DNA from: Sarcina sp. DSM 11001
GTDB lineage: Bacteria > Bacillota > Clostridia > Lachnospirales > Lachnospiraceae
Assembly (NCBI RefSeq): GCF_900101015.1
Contig: NZ_FNFZ01000009.1
Coordinates: forward strand, 84,227 to 148,226
Direction of reading: 5' to 3'
DNA: 64,000 nucleotides
The notes beneath the pieces are model-generated. The model was given only the letters and a program-made list of their open reading frames with translations, was not told where the DNA came from and did no database searches. Positions 54,360 through 62,268 of this stretch are shown piece after piece. The position numbers and the translations under genes were made by a program. The stretch's first letter is position 1; the number at the start of each line of letters is the position of its first letter.

Positions 54360-54733
54360 ATGGCAGTTTTTGTGACAGGCGCAACAGGTTTTCTGGGGAC
54401 AGAAGTAGTCTCATCCCTCCTCCGGAGTACTGACGAGATCATCTATGTCCTGGTGCGCGCCGAAGACGAAGAAGCCGCCACGCACCGGCTGAAATCCTTC
54501 TGGTATGAAAAAAAAGACCTCTACTCCCGAATCGGCAGCCGGATCCATCCGCTCGCCGGTGACTTCACACAGCCGAATCTGGGCCTTTCCCTGCCCCGCC
54601 CACTCTTCCTCCCCATGCCCGCCTTAAAAAAGGCCGGCCTTGCCCACAACCGGAAGACCTCCCCCCATCCTCACCATCATGGCCCTGGCCATGAAAATCA
54701 CCGAAACGGCACAGGAGAACACACTGCACTAAG
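54360..54733 (+). pseudogene. Remnant of a thioester-reductase-like NAD-binding gene
   Basis: Starts at ATG 54360 with AVFVTGATGFLGTEVVSSLL, the glycine-rich loop of extended short-chain (male-sterility/Lys2 reductase-type) proteins, and continues with VLVRAEDEEAATHRL for about 80 residues in all. After about 54590 the frame becomes Pro/His-rich nonsense. A fragment of another frame near 54700 (ALAMKITETAQENTLH) looks like the lost C-terminus. Normal relatives exceed 350 aa, so an internal deletion or frameshift has killed the gene. No ribosome binding site is obvious. Confidence 0.6.
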
Positions 54734-54980
54734 CGCCAGGTTCCACCAAAAAGAGACAGAGAACCGTCCTCTGTATCCTTTTCGGGCAGTCTGCCCTGTC
54801 CCTTTCCCGGCGATCATACCACATCCATGTCAGGCTGCACTCTATACCCTTACCCGTCCGGATAAGATATAATAATCCCAACGTGAATCCGAAATAAACA
54901 AAATCTCGGGCATGCACGCGCGAAAATAAGCCCATACACTAAACAATCTAAATACTATACGATACGGAAGGTTATAAACA

Positions 54981-56144
54981 ATGCGAGTACAAAAGCCAAA
55001 GCACACTCTTTACATTTTCCTTGCAGTTATTCTCTGCATGGTCGTATGTCTTGTTATCCTGAAAACAGGAAATACACCGGAACCTGTGACAATGAATGTG
55101 TCTCTCTACAAAGTAGTCCCTGATTATGATTCATTTAAAAAAACAATCGCGGATCGCTGGAAGGAGAAGCATCCGGAAGTAGAACTGAATTTTGAAAATT
55201 GGGATTGTTACAGCGGAGAAGTCCCGGAGGGCCTGGACGTCTTTGTATTCGATACTATAAGCCTGGACTCGTTTGCGGAAAGGGGATTCCTTCTGGCTTT
55301 ATCAGAAAAAGATATACAGGATTATAATGATTTGATCCCGTCCTTCGTGGAGGGATGCCGTGTTAACGGAACGCTCTGCGTGATACCCCAATTCCTGTGC
55401 ACAGACCTGCTCTATACGCGCAAAAAAGATGCAGACCTGAAAAATGTACAGAATATTGACGACCTCTATAGCGTTCTCGGTGACAGCGGACTACTGCTGG
55501 AAAAGTATTCTTTCACCAGCAAGATCGGTCTGTATTTACAGGCATTGATTGATGAAAAGCAAAGCTATATGGATCAATATCCTCCCATTAAGGAAGGGGA
55601 ACTCTCCCCTATAGCAACTGACTCGCTGGAAAAAATGAGAAAAATGCATTTGACAGATTCCGAAGGTGACCTTGAAGACGAAAGCCGGTTTTATTACGCC
55701 CGGAAATTTGCGGAAGGCATGGGACGAGCATACATCGGGTATTCGGAGGCAATGAATGAAATGGGGGAAAGCGCATCCGATATGGACTTCCGGCTTTTCT
55801 CCATGACAGGTGATGAAAATATCCCCGTGTTTTATGTAGATGCCGCCGCAATAAACGCGAAGATCAGCGACAAGAAGCGCGCACTGGCGCTGGATCTGCT
55901 CAATATCATCACAGGCACAGACGCCCTGACCAGAGCCATTGCCAATGACAGTGATCCGCAATATCTGCTTGCGGCGAGATACAGTATTTATGACGCACTG
56001 AAATCAGATTACCCGATTTATAAGGATCTCAAGAATGTCGCATCGGTTCCTGATGCATTCGTATTCCGGATCAAGCCGGACGGGAACGACTATCTGGAAG
56101 AGGCAGAAAAGAACAAAGATGCTATGCTTCCCCTGATGAAGTAA
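54981..56144 (+). CDS. Thiaminase I (thiamine pyridinylase)-like protein, exported
   Basis: Predicted to cleave thiamine by exchanging its thiazole for another base, a degradative reaction (EC 2.5.1.2). The fold is that of group II solute-binding proteins, but the sequence tracks Paenibacillus thiaminolyticus thiaminase I as I remember it: GLDVFVFDTISLDSF, PQFLCTDLLY with Cys140 in the catalytic cysteine place, and AYIGYSEAM with Glu256 in the catalytic glutamate place. An N-terminal hydrophobic segment (residues 9-27) suggests export or a membrane anchor; no lipobox. Length 387 aa fits. The ribosome binding site is poor (GGAAGG). No ABC permease lies beside it, against a transport role. Codons are more AT-rich than its neighbours, hinting at transfer. 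Confidence 0.75.
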   Translation: MRVQKPKHTLYIFLAVILCMVVCLVILKTGNTPEPVTMNVSLYKVVPDYDSFKKTIADRWKEKHPEVELNFENWDCYSGEVPEGLDVFVFDTISLDSFAERGFLLALSEKDIQDYNDLIPSFVEGCRVNGTLCVIPQFLCTDLLYTRKKDADLKNVQNIDDLYSVLGDSGLLLEKYSFTSKIGLYLQALIDEKQSYMDQYPPIKEGELSPIATDSLEKMRKMHLTDSEGDLEDESRFYYARKFAEGMGRAYIGYSEAMNEMGESASDMDFRLFSMTGDENIPVFYVDAAAINAKISDKKRALALDLLNIITGTDALTRAIANDSDPQYLLAARYSIYDALKSDYPIYKDLKNVASVPDAFVFRIKPDGNDYLEEAEKNKDAMLPLMK

Positions 56145-56149
56145 TCCGG

Positions 56150-56255
56150 AATCAGACGATCCATAATCAGGCAATCCACAATCAGGCAATCCACAATCAG
56201 CTGGTTCAAAATCTGCTGATCCATAAACAGCTGATCCATATTCAGTTGGTCCAGG
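56150..56255. repeat. 15-bp tandem repeat, about six copies
   Basis: AATCAGGCAATCCAC and variants (AATCAGCTGGTTCAA, AAACAGCTGATCCAT) in a 15-base register, filling half the gap between the thiaminase-like gene and the ATP-grasp gene. Confidence 0.8.
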
Positions 56256-56384
56256 TAAACTGAACCTGTCTAGGAATTTCGATCCACTAAGAAGTACGGA
56301 AGAGCCATGACAAATCAAAGCAGAAACATAACAAATTAAAACAGACACAAAAAGAACAAAAAGATTTAGAAAGGAATCCTTACT

Positions 56385-57728
56385 ATGCGATTACAGGAGC
56401 AGGTTTTTAAAGCCTATCAGGAGGAGACCTCCTCGAATATGGAGGCCTGTCGAAAGGGCGCTCTGGCAACTAAGGAAGCTCTGGAACACTCCCCCTTGTA
56501 CTGGAACGGAATTCTGGATAAGACAGTGCATATTCCAAAAGTATTTGACGAAGAAACGATCGAACACTTCCGGCAGATCGCGGCCACGGGATACCGCATT
56601 TTCGGGAAAGTGATCCGGGAATACCGGGAGAATGCGGCTTATCGCAGGCTGTTTCCTTTTTCAAAAGAACTGGAAGACCTGATCCTTCTCCCCGCCCCCT
56701 ATGAGGGATTTCTCCCGATCGCGCGTTTTGACCTGTTCTATCATGAAGATACAGGCGAATTCCAATTCTGCGAGATCAATACCGACGGCACCGCTGCCAT
56801 GATCAGAGACTACGAACTGCGAAAGGCTCTCATCCATAATCCTGCCCACCAGGCCGTCATCCGCAAATACGACCTGCGCCCCTTTGAACTGTTTGATACA
56901 TGGGTGCAGACTTTCCTCGCCCTGTATGACACCTGTCCGAAGAAAAAAAGCCACCCGAATGTCGCGCTCGTTGATTTCCTTGAAAATGCGACTTTGCGGG
57001 AATTTGAGGAATTCACCCGTCGTTTTCAGGACAAAGGGATCAACTGTGAGATCTGCGACATCCGCACGCTCAAATATAAAGACGGCATCCTGTACTCCGC
57101 AAACGGAAACCGGATCGACGCCATCTACAGACGGGCTGTCACTGCGGATATCATGGACCACTATGACGAGGTGCCTGATTTTTTGAGCGCTGTGCGCGAT
57201 AACGCCGTATTCTTCGCAGGGGCTTTTGCCACCCAGATCATCCACACAAAATGGCTGTTTTATGCCCTGCACCACCCGTCGACCTCCACCTTCCTTACAG
57301 AAGAAGAAAGACTTTTTGTAAAAAAACATGTCCCCCTGACCCTGGCATTTTCCCCGGACTACATCACACTCGATGAAGTCCTCAGACGCAAAAACGACTT
57401 CATTTTAAAACCCATGGACGCCTATGCATCCAAAGGCATTTATGCGGCCGGACGCGAATATACGCAGGATCAGTGGGAGACACTGGCGGCAGGTCTCTAT
57501 GGTAAAAAATATATCTGCCAGCAATACTGCGAACAGTATCTTACCGACAACATTGACTTCGCCTGGGGAGACGGCAAATGGCACCCCTACATCAACATGC
57601 CCGGCCTGTATGTTTATAACGGTAAATTCGCCGGCATCCTGATGCGGATGGCCTGCGGTGAAAATATCATCGTGGCCCATGAAAATGAACGTACGGCACC
57701 GGTTTTTGAGGTAAGAGGACTCAGATAA
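56385..57728 (+). CDS. Glutathionylspermidine synthase-like ATP-grasp protein
   Basis: A 447-residue protein of the glutathionylspermidine-synthase/preATP-grasp family, expected to form an amide bond with ATP. RFDLFYHEDTGEFQFCEINTDG (about residues 115-136, broken here by known family positions) and the later FILKPMDAYASKGIYA are the recognisable nucleotide- and metal-binding stretches, with YICQQYCEQYL after them. The amidase half of the E. coli bifunctional enzyme is absent. AAAGG precedes the ATG. It follows the thiaminase-like gene in the same direction with no clear terminator between, so co-transcription is possible. The substrate is unknown. Confidence 0.75.
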   Translation: MRLQEQVFKAYQEETSSNMEACRKGALATKEALEHSPLYWNGILDKTVHIPKVFDEETIEHFRQIAATGYRIFGKVIREYRENAAYRRLFPFSKELEDLILLPAPYEGFLPIARFDLFYHEDTGEFQFCEINTDGTAAMIRDYELRKALIHNPAHQAVIRKYDLRPFELFDTWVQTFLALYDTCPKKKSHPNVALVDFLENATLREFEEFTRRFQDKGINCEICDIRTLKYKDGILYSANGNRIDAIYRRAVTADIMDHYDEVPDFLSAVRDNAVFFAGAFATQIIHTKWLFYALHHPSTSTFLTEEERLFVKKHVPLTLAFSPDYITLDEVLRRKNDFILKPMDAYASKGIYAAGREYTQDQWETLAAGLYGKKYICQQYCEQYLTDNIDFAWGDGKWHPYINMPGLYVYNGKFAGILMRMACGENIIVAHENERTAPVFEVRGLR

Positions 57729-57740
57729 AAAATCAAAAAA

Positions 57741-57831
57741 AGGATCTTCCGCAGACAGTAGTAATTTGCAGATATCTTTCCCGGAATTAGTGATTCCTGA
57801 AGAAAAAGTCACTGACTGATGCGGAAGATCC
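57741..57831. terminator. Long-range inverted repeat between ATP-grasp and Nudix genes
   Basis: AGGATCTTCCGCA (57741-57753) pairs with TGCGGAAGATCCT (57819-57831). The loop is long (65 bases), and the right arm lies inside the end of the Nudix gene. It could fold in either transcript; a function as terminator is uncertain. Confidence 0.4.
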
Positions 57832-58231
57832 TATTTGTCTCCTCGATTTTTTCAATCACTAAAATATCGGCAGGGAGCCAGTTCACCTGGCGCAGATCGT
57901 TAAGCGGAAGCCACCTGGCTGCTTCATGTTCCAGCAGGATCAAGCGTCCTTCCTTAATGCTGCACCAGTAGCATGCCATTGACAAGTGAAATTCCGGATA
58001 GTCATATTCTACGGTAGTGAGATACTCCCCCACGGAAATATCTGCAGAAAGCTCTTCCCGGATCTCCCGCACCAGGGCCTCCTCCGGTGTTTCTCCCGGC
58101 TCGATCTTTCCGCCGGGAAATTCCCACCAGTCCTTGTAGCTGCCATATCCCCGCTGGGTTGCAAATACGACAGGCTCCTGCTTTTCATCTTTCGATCTGA
58201 TAATAGCCGCAACAACTCTAATTGTCTTCAT
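57809..58231 (-). CDS. Nudix hydrolase (MutT-like)
   Basis: A 140-residue Nudix enzyme. The Nudix box runs from Gly40 to about residue 62: GGKIEPGETPEEAL then VREIREELS, matching Gx5Ex7REUxEExGU with Ser in place of the usual late Gly. MutT-type enzymes remove oxidised nucleoside triphosphates. CAGGAG lies before the ATG at 58231. It converges with the ATP-grasp gene. Confidence 0.87.
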   Translation of the reverse strand: MKTIRVVAAIIRSKDEKQEPVVFATQRGYGSYKDWWEFPGGKIEPGETPEEALVREIREELSADISVGEYLTTVEYDYPEFHLSMACYWCSIKEGRLILLEHEAARWLPLNDLRQVNWLPADILVIEKIEETNRIFRISQ

Positions 58232-58366
58232 ACAGCCTTCTCCTGAAAATCCAGTCCTGCTTCAAGAATAGCGGCCTCTGGATTTTTTCAAAAATTATAA
58301 GTATTTTTAAAAACTGTAGAAATGAAAGCCTTACTATTTTATCATAGTTTATTTCATCCACAAAGG

Positions 58367-58654
58367 TTATCGGGAAGCCCTGTTTATCCTCCGCAGCAGA
58401 GGCTCCGCAACAGAGGTTCCGCAACAGAGCCTCCGCAACATAAGCTCTCCATAATTAAGCTCCGCCACAGAGACCCGCAGTAACGCCAGCACACAGAAGA
58501 TCCGATCGTTTCCCGGGGCAGAAAGCAGGCTTTCTTCACAGTTTTTGGAATTGTTATCTTTTTTTAATAAATTGGAAATCATGGTTTTAGAATCATGGTG
58601 TATGATAACAACTGTGAACAGGAAATAAGCGATAAAGCAAACGATAGATTTCAT
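58367..58654 (-). CDS. Possible small membrane peptide with repeat-derived tail
   Basis: A 95-codon frame starting KSIVCFIAYFLFTVVIIHHD, one hydrophobic helix. A strong GGGGGGAGGAG site precedes the ATG. The second half (LCCGTSVAEPLLRRIN) is encoded by the CTCCGCAACAGAGG repeat. A strong hairpin lies only 20 bases upstream, leaving little room for a promoter, so expression is doubtful. Confidence 0.3.
   Translation of the reverse strand: MKSIVCFIAYFLFTVVIIHHDSKTMISNLLKKDNNSKNCEESLLSAPGNDRIFCVLALLRVSVAELNYGELMLRRLCCGTSVAEPLLRRINRASR
58383..58470. repeat. 16-bp CTCCGCAACAGAGG repeat
   Basis: Four to five imperfect copies of GAGGCTCCGCAACA, degrading to AGCTCTCCATAATTA at the right. Confidence 0.7.
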
Positions 58655-58674
58655 ACTCCTCCCCCCTTTATGTT

Positions 58675-58747
58675 AAAAAGCCCTTCGCAATGGCGCTGAC
58701 TGGCAGGCTGATGCCGTGTAAGCCAGAACCGTTGCGAAGGGCTTTTT
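58675..58747. terminator. Long hairpin, bidirectional terminator-like
   Basis: AAAAAGCCCTTCGCAA (58675-58690) pairs with TTGCGAAGGGCTTTTT (58732-58747), perfect over 16 bp, with flanking A/T runs. An inner TGGC/GCCA pairing is possible. It stands directly before small frames on both sides. Confidence 0.75.
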
Positions 58748-58751
58748 ATGA

Positions 58752-59396
58752 CCCTTTTATCAGATATCAATTGATCTTTTTATCTTATTCGAGAATGTGA
58801 TCCTGTGCAATAAAAAAGGGGACTATGCCTTCCAGACTAAGGGTGAATACGGATTATCGATTCTGACCGACAGCCTGGCCCCCCTGAAGGCTCATGACGG
58901 TACGCCCTATGAATACTGCTTTGGCATGAACTGCTATGGTTATCGTGATATTGCGAGCGGTAATATAGTCGTAGAAAATACGGACGACAGCATTCATTTT
59001 GAGATACCCTATCATGAAAAGGGCTCGATTACTAACCAGGGCAAAATGATCGCCAAAGGTGTCATTATGTACTCAGACTATAACAGTAAGGATTATGAAC
59101 TGTTTCGTTACGGAGACCTGCTCTGCAGTTCAGACACTTATTCGATATTTTCCATGTATGAGTCACTGGGAGAATACAGTTCCATTAATCAGGAATATGT
59201 AGTATTTGGAATGGGCGGAAAGATCCTCGTAATCCAAACAGATACAGGTAAACTGACTTACCAGTCATCGGAAGATACTCTTGTGGCCAGGGACTTTCCG
59301 GTCCTGGTCTTTCGAAACGGCAGCTGGCTGAATTTCAGAGATCCGAATGGAAACCTGGTTATGAAAATCTTTGCCCACCAGAACAGCGGAGACTGA
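58752..59396 (+). pseudogene. Probable 5'-truncated beta-propeller-like gene (WG-repeat type)
   Basis: The frame is open from 58752, with GTG at 58797 as the first usable start but no ribosome binding site. The 199-residue product has short alternating strands (KGDYAFQTKGEYGLSIL, GKILVIQTDTGKLTY, NGSWLNFRDPNGNLV) of the kind seen in WG-repeat or propeller proteins. A terminator-like hairpin sits directly upstream. It reads best as the 3' end of a longer gene whose start has been lost; a short functional protein is less likely. Confidence 0.45.
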
Positions 59397-59415
59397 ATAA
59401 CCCCAAAAACATTTT

Positions 59416-59461
59416 CAGCGCCTGTGACAATCAGTTTTGCCACAGGCGCTGCCGCATTTTA
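59416..59461 (+). terminator. Terminator after the truncated gene
   Basis: CAGCGCCTGTG (59416-59426) pairs perfectly with CACAGGCGCTG (59441-59451), followed by CCGCATTTT. Confidence 0.7.
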
Positions 59462-59464
59462 TTA

Positions 59465-59590
59465 CCTCTTATACAGGCCAGCTCTTATGCAGGACCTTTT
59501 ATGCAGAGTTTCTTATACAGGGCTTCTTGTGCAGAGCTTCTTATACAAAGCTTCTTATGCAGAGCTTCTTATACAGGTTAGCTCTTATAC
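59465..59590. repeat. 16-bp AGCTTCTTATACAG repeat, about seven copies
   Basis: CTTCTTATGCAGAG and CTTCTTATACAGG units alternate in tandem, ending at the stop codon of the small membrane protein. Confidence 0.8.
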
Positions 59591-59800
59591 AGGCCTGCGG
59601 GCAATCATCAGGATAAACACAAGCAGCAGAACCGGCATGATGTCAAACACAAACCCGATCACGGATACTGCCAGAAGGATAGAGATGATGAATCCCAACC
59701 CGCTGAAGAGCCAGCCCAGCAGCCGAAGCCCGGCTCCAAAAATAAGTCCTACGATTTTCAGAAACAAAACAAACATAATAATTGCCATAAGAGTGATCAT
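59585..59800 (-). CDS. Small membrane protein of unknown function
   Basis: A 71-residue, very hydrophobic protein with two predicted membrane helices (residues 2-35 and 37-65) and a short basic end (ARRPV). The ATG at 59800 has AAAGGCAGG upstream; the longer frame to 59830 adds ten polar residues. A long hairpin (59836-59892) is just upstream. No family recognised. Confidence 0.55.
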   Translation of the reverse strand: MITLMAIIMFVLFLKIVGLIFGAGLRLLGWLFSGLGFIISILLAVSVIGFVFDIMPVLLLVFILMIARRPV

Positions 59801-59835
59801 AGATACCTGCCTTTCCGCCCTTCCGGGCATTAAAA

Positions 59836-59892
59836 AAGACTTTTATCACAACCTGCAGCCTCTACTGTTGCTGCAATTGTGATAAAAGTCTT
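59836..59892. terminator. Long hairpin upstream of the small membrane protein
   Basis: AAGACTTTTATCACAA (59836-59851) pairs with TTGTGATAAAAGTCTT (59877-59892), perfect over 16 bp, with an inner CTGCAG/CTGCAA pairing. No clear T-run beyond the stem. Terminator or leader structure. Confidence 0.55.
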
Positions 59893-59969
59893 GCTGTCTC
59901 AATCTCCCGAGGGTGTCGCCCCTGTCCTGACGGGTGGATTCCGGCACCGGCGCCGTTCAGCTACTCCCT

Positions 59970-60020
59970 TTTATCTTTATCCTCGAATTTTATCCTCGAA
60001 TTTATCCTCGACGGATATTA
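59970..60020. repeat. 15-bp TTTATCCTCGAA repeat
   Basis: TTATCCTCGAATTT occurs three times with small changes. The rest of 59893-60200 shows no gene. Confidence 0.6.
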
Positions 60021-60205
60021 TTAGCCTTGAAAGACGCTTTTATCCTCCAAGGATACTGCCATGTCAGCTGTTCATATTCATATTCTACGGCTGACGTTCC
60101 GGCTGACAGTACAATAGCACAGAGATGAGCCGGTTTCAAGCAGCATTGATAAAGAATTGATAAACTTATCCGCAACTTATTATAAAAAGCATTCGGCTAT
60201 TTTCG

Positions 60206-60234
60206 TTGTATCCAAAGCCCACATACGGTATGAT
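60206..60234 (+). promoter_or_regulatory. Predicted promoter of the fibronectin-III protein
   Basis: TTGTAT (60206-60211), a 17-base spacer and TATGAT (60229-60234). The two hexamers match the vegetative consensus at 4 and 5 of 6 positions. The coding start is about 90 bases downstream. Confidence 0.5.
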
Positions 60235-60324
60235 AAATAAAAGGAACCCGGAAGCTGCCGTGAGACATTTTTCCTGTTTTTCCGGTATCCCCAATTTAAC
60301 TTTTTTTACAAGGAGGAGTAAAAA

Positions 60325-61017
60325 ATGAAAACATTTAAACGTCTGGCAACAGCTGTTCTGATTGCCGCCATGTTATTCAGCTCGGTAATGGTCATGCCGG
60401 CCGAAGCGGCAACCCGGCTCAGCACACCGTCAAACTGCCGTTTTGTCAAATGGCAGAGTAAAACCATGACTTACGCGGAAGTGGGATGGAACAGCGTAAG
60501 CAAAGCCAATGCCTATCAGGCCGTGATCTCCTGGGCAGATAATACGAACAAAAAGTATTTTAATACCTCGGATACATCTATTACATTCACCGGTCTGGCT
60601 GTCAACCGCGTGTACAAGGTCAGGGTTAAGGCATTAAAGGTCAATTCTGAGGGAACAATCACTTTAACCAGTCCCTGGTCCAGTGCCGCATACATCATAC
60701 CTGCCCCGCCCGCAAAATCTGTAGCAGCTGAGAGCATTGAAAATCACACGGTCAGGCTCCAGTGGTACGGTGTATCTGGAAGCAACGGATATGATGTTTA
60801 CCTGACAACTAATCCCAGAGGCAACTGGCATTATAGTCTGTCCACAAGCAGCGCAAAGTCCACTACCGTAATCCTCAAAAAGTACAGATCAAGCAAATTC
60901 AAGACATATCAGAACTACTACTACAGGATAATCAGCAAGAGATGGGTGAACAGCCGCTATATTAACAGCCCTATTCCTTCTCCTTCCTATTATGCGGGCT
61001 ATTTCTATTTCTATTGA
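60325..61017 (+). CDS. Secreted protein with two fibronectin type III-like domains
   Basis: A 230-residue exported protein. The signal peptide ends near PAEAA (residue 29). Residues 33-125 and 128-230 are Fn3-like: TPSNCRFVKWQ...AEVGWNSVSKANAYQ and AAESIENHTVRLQWYGVSGSN, each with the tryptophan and GxNxYxVxV pattern. No catalytic domain is attached, and the C-terminus is Tyr/Phe-rich (YYAGYFYFY), which may be a surface-binding tail. A strong AAGGAGG site and a good promoter precede it. It is likely cell-surface or secreted and binds other proteins or glycans. Confidence 0.8.
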   Translation: MKTFKRLATAVLIAAMLFSSVMVMPAEAATRLSTPSNCRFVKWQSKTMTYAEVGWNSVSKANAYQAVISWADNTNKKYFNTSDTSITFTGLAVNRVYKVRVKALKVNSEGTITLTSPWSSAAYIIPAPPAKSVAAESIENHTVRLQWYGVSGSNGYDVYLTTNPRGNWHYSLSTSSAKSTTVILKKYRSSKFKTYQNYYYRIISKRWVNSRYINSPIPSPSYYAGYFYFY

Positions 61018-61135
61018 TCATTCTATTGATCGTTCAATTGATTATCTTATTTTTAAAACTGCGTACACATAGATTCAGCTCTTATCCATTTCACAAGCCA
61101 TCTCATATAGGAATATAATACAGGCAGGAGAAAGC

Positions 61136-61170
61136 ACCGGCAGGCCGCAATGCGGCCTGCCGGTTTTCCT
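61136..61170 (+). terminator. Terminator after the fibronectin-III gene
   Basis: ACCGGCAGGCCGCA (61136-61149) pairs with TGCGGCCTGCCGGT (61151-61164), then TTTCC. Confidence 0.8.
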
Positions 61171-61234
61171 TTCCTGTTGGAAAGGGGACGGTTTTCTGTC
61201 AGGGAATCTCTCTGCCACAGCGTATTCCATCGCT

Positions 61235-61549
61235 TCAGTTCAGAAACCTCACTGCCGTGCCATATGCCATCACCTCTGCCGCGCTCTGCATAACGGAAGC
61301 CGAGCTGTAGCGGACAGCCACGATCGCGTCCGCGCCCATCGCCTCGGCTTCCCCGACCATGCGCTTTGTCGCCAGGGCCCGGGCATCATTCATCATTTCG
61401 TTGTACCGCGTCAGTTCTCCACCCACGAGGGTCTTCAGGCCTGCGCCGATATCCCGGACTGCATTTACTGTCTGGATCGTGCTCCCCTTGACCAGGCCAA
61501 GTGTCTCAAGTTCTTTCCCACAGATTGTTTCAGTAGTTGTCAAGATCAT
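61235..61549 (-). CDS. YbjQ/UPF0145 family protein
   Basis: A 104-residue protein of the YbjQ (UPF0145) family, small oligomeric proteins sometimes linked to metal binding; their role is unproven. The pattern MGADAIVAVRYSSAS near the end and the VRDIGAGLKTLVGGE stretch are typical. The ATG at 61549 is 11 bases after AAGGAG; a GTG at 61558 is too close. It overlaps the upstream small membrane gene by about 20 bases and is translated with it. Confidence 0.85.
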   Translation of the reverse strand: MILTTTETICGKELETLGLVKGSTIQTVNAVRDIGAGLKTLVGGELTRYNEMMNDARALATKRMVGEAEAMGADAIVAVRYSSASVMQSAAEVMAYGTAVRFLN

Positions 61550-61757
61550 CTTCTTCACCGCTCCTTATCTCCCGGATCCGGGCAAACAACATATAAACCA
61601 TACCGATCCCAAGCAGTACAAGCGGGATCGCAAGTATGAGCGCCAGGGGCTCTTCCACGAGAGCCTGCATCAGCATCGCCCCATAAATAAACAGATAGAG
61701 TAGAAATATGATCGTGATAACCACAGGCGCAATCATCTTTTTCCCATGTGGTGACAT
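61530..61757 (-). CDS. Small membrane protein, coupled to YbjQ
   Basis: A 75-residue protein with two hydrophobic helices (9-32, 37-60) and a very acidic end (GEEDDLDNY). GGAGG lies upstream of the ATG at 61757. Overlap with the YbjQ start implies one operon. Family not recognised. Confidence 0.7.
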   Translation of the reverse strand: MSPHGKKMIAPVVITIIFLLYLFIYGAMLMQALVEEPLALILAIPLVLLGIGMVYMLFARIREIRSGEEDDLDNY

Positions 61758-61794
61758 TTTCCGATCCGCCTCCTCCCTATAAAGCTAAACACTC

Positions 61795-61880
61795 TGATAA
61801 AGAACATTCCGTAAAAAAACATTCTGTTAAGAACATTCCGTAAAAAAACATTCTGCAAAGAACACTCCATTAAAGGAAGT
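61795..61880. repeat. Degenerate AAAGAACATTCCGTAAAAA repeat
   Basis: Alternating GAACATTCCGTAAAAAAACA and ATTCTGTTAA-type units of about 28 bases, some three copies, between the Smr and small membrane genes. Confidence 0.7.
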
Positions 61881-61956
61881 TCCTTTAAAGCGTTTCCTTT
61901 TATCAGATATCTTATCAGAAATCTTATCAAAATCCGGACAGTTTCCCGGCGCTCAG

Positions 61957-62205
61957 TCAATAAAGCTCCTTCAGCACCAGCACGGTGATCCCCGGGTTGT
62001 CGCCGGGCATGATTCTCTTTACTTTCGGTTCGTATTTATACCAGTCATAGATCATGGACCGAAGGCTGGTGCCTCGATTGTAGCCGTGGATCAGCTGCAG
62101 ATGATAAGTCGCCGGCCCCGCCGCCGCGATGGCCTTATCAATGACCTTGATCGCTTCCTCCTGCCGCAGACCATGAAGATCTATTTTTACAAACGCCTCA
62201 CTCAT
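61957..62205 (-). CDS. Smr-domain protein
   Basis: An 82-residue stand-alone Smr domain, the C-terminal nuclease or branched-DNA-binding module of MutS2. KIDLHGLRQEEAIKVID and LIHGYNRGTSLRSMI are the two signature stretches (DLHG and HGxG-type, here HGYNRG). GAGGGGG precedes the ATG. Single-domain Smr proteins may nick or bind DNA or RNA. The DHG Gly pair of classic Smr proteins is changed to HGYNRG. Confidence 0.82.
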   Translation of the reverse strand: MSEAFVKIDLHGLRQEEAIKVIDKAIAAAGPATYHLQLIHGYNRGTSLRSMIYDWYKYEPKVKRIMPGDNPGITVLVLKELY

Positions 62206-62268
62206 AGGATTTCCCCCTCAAATTCAAGACTCGCTGACAAAAAGACCTGACCAAGCCTCAGCCAATCC

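Noticed and set aside
54981..56144. Simple ABC substrate-binding protein as the identity of the thiaminase-like gene
   Set aside because: No transport partners nearby, no lipobox, and the catalytic Cys and Glu positions of thiaminase I are filled. Kept only as the main alternative.
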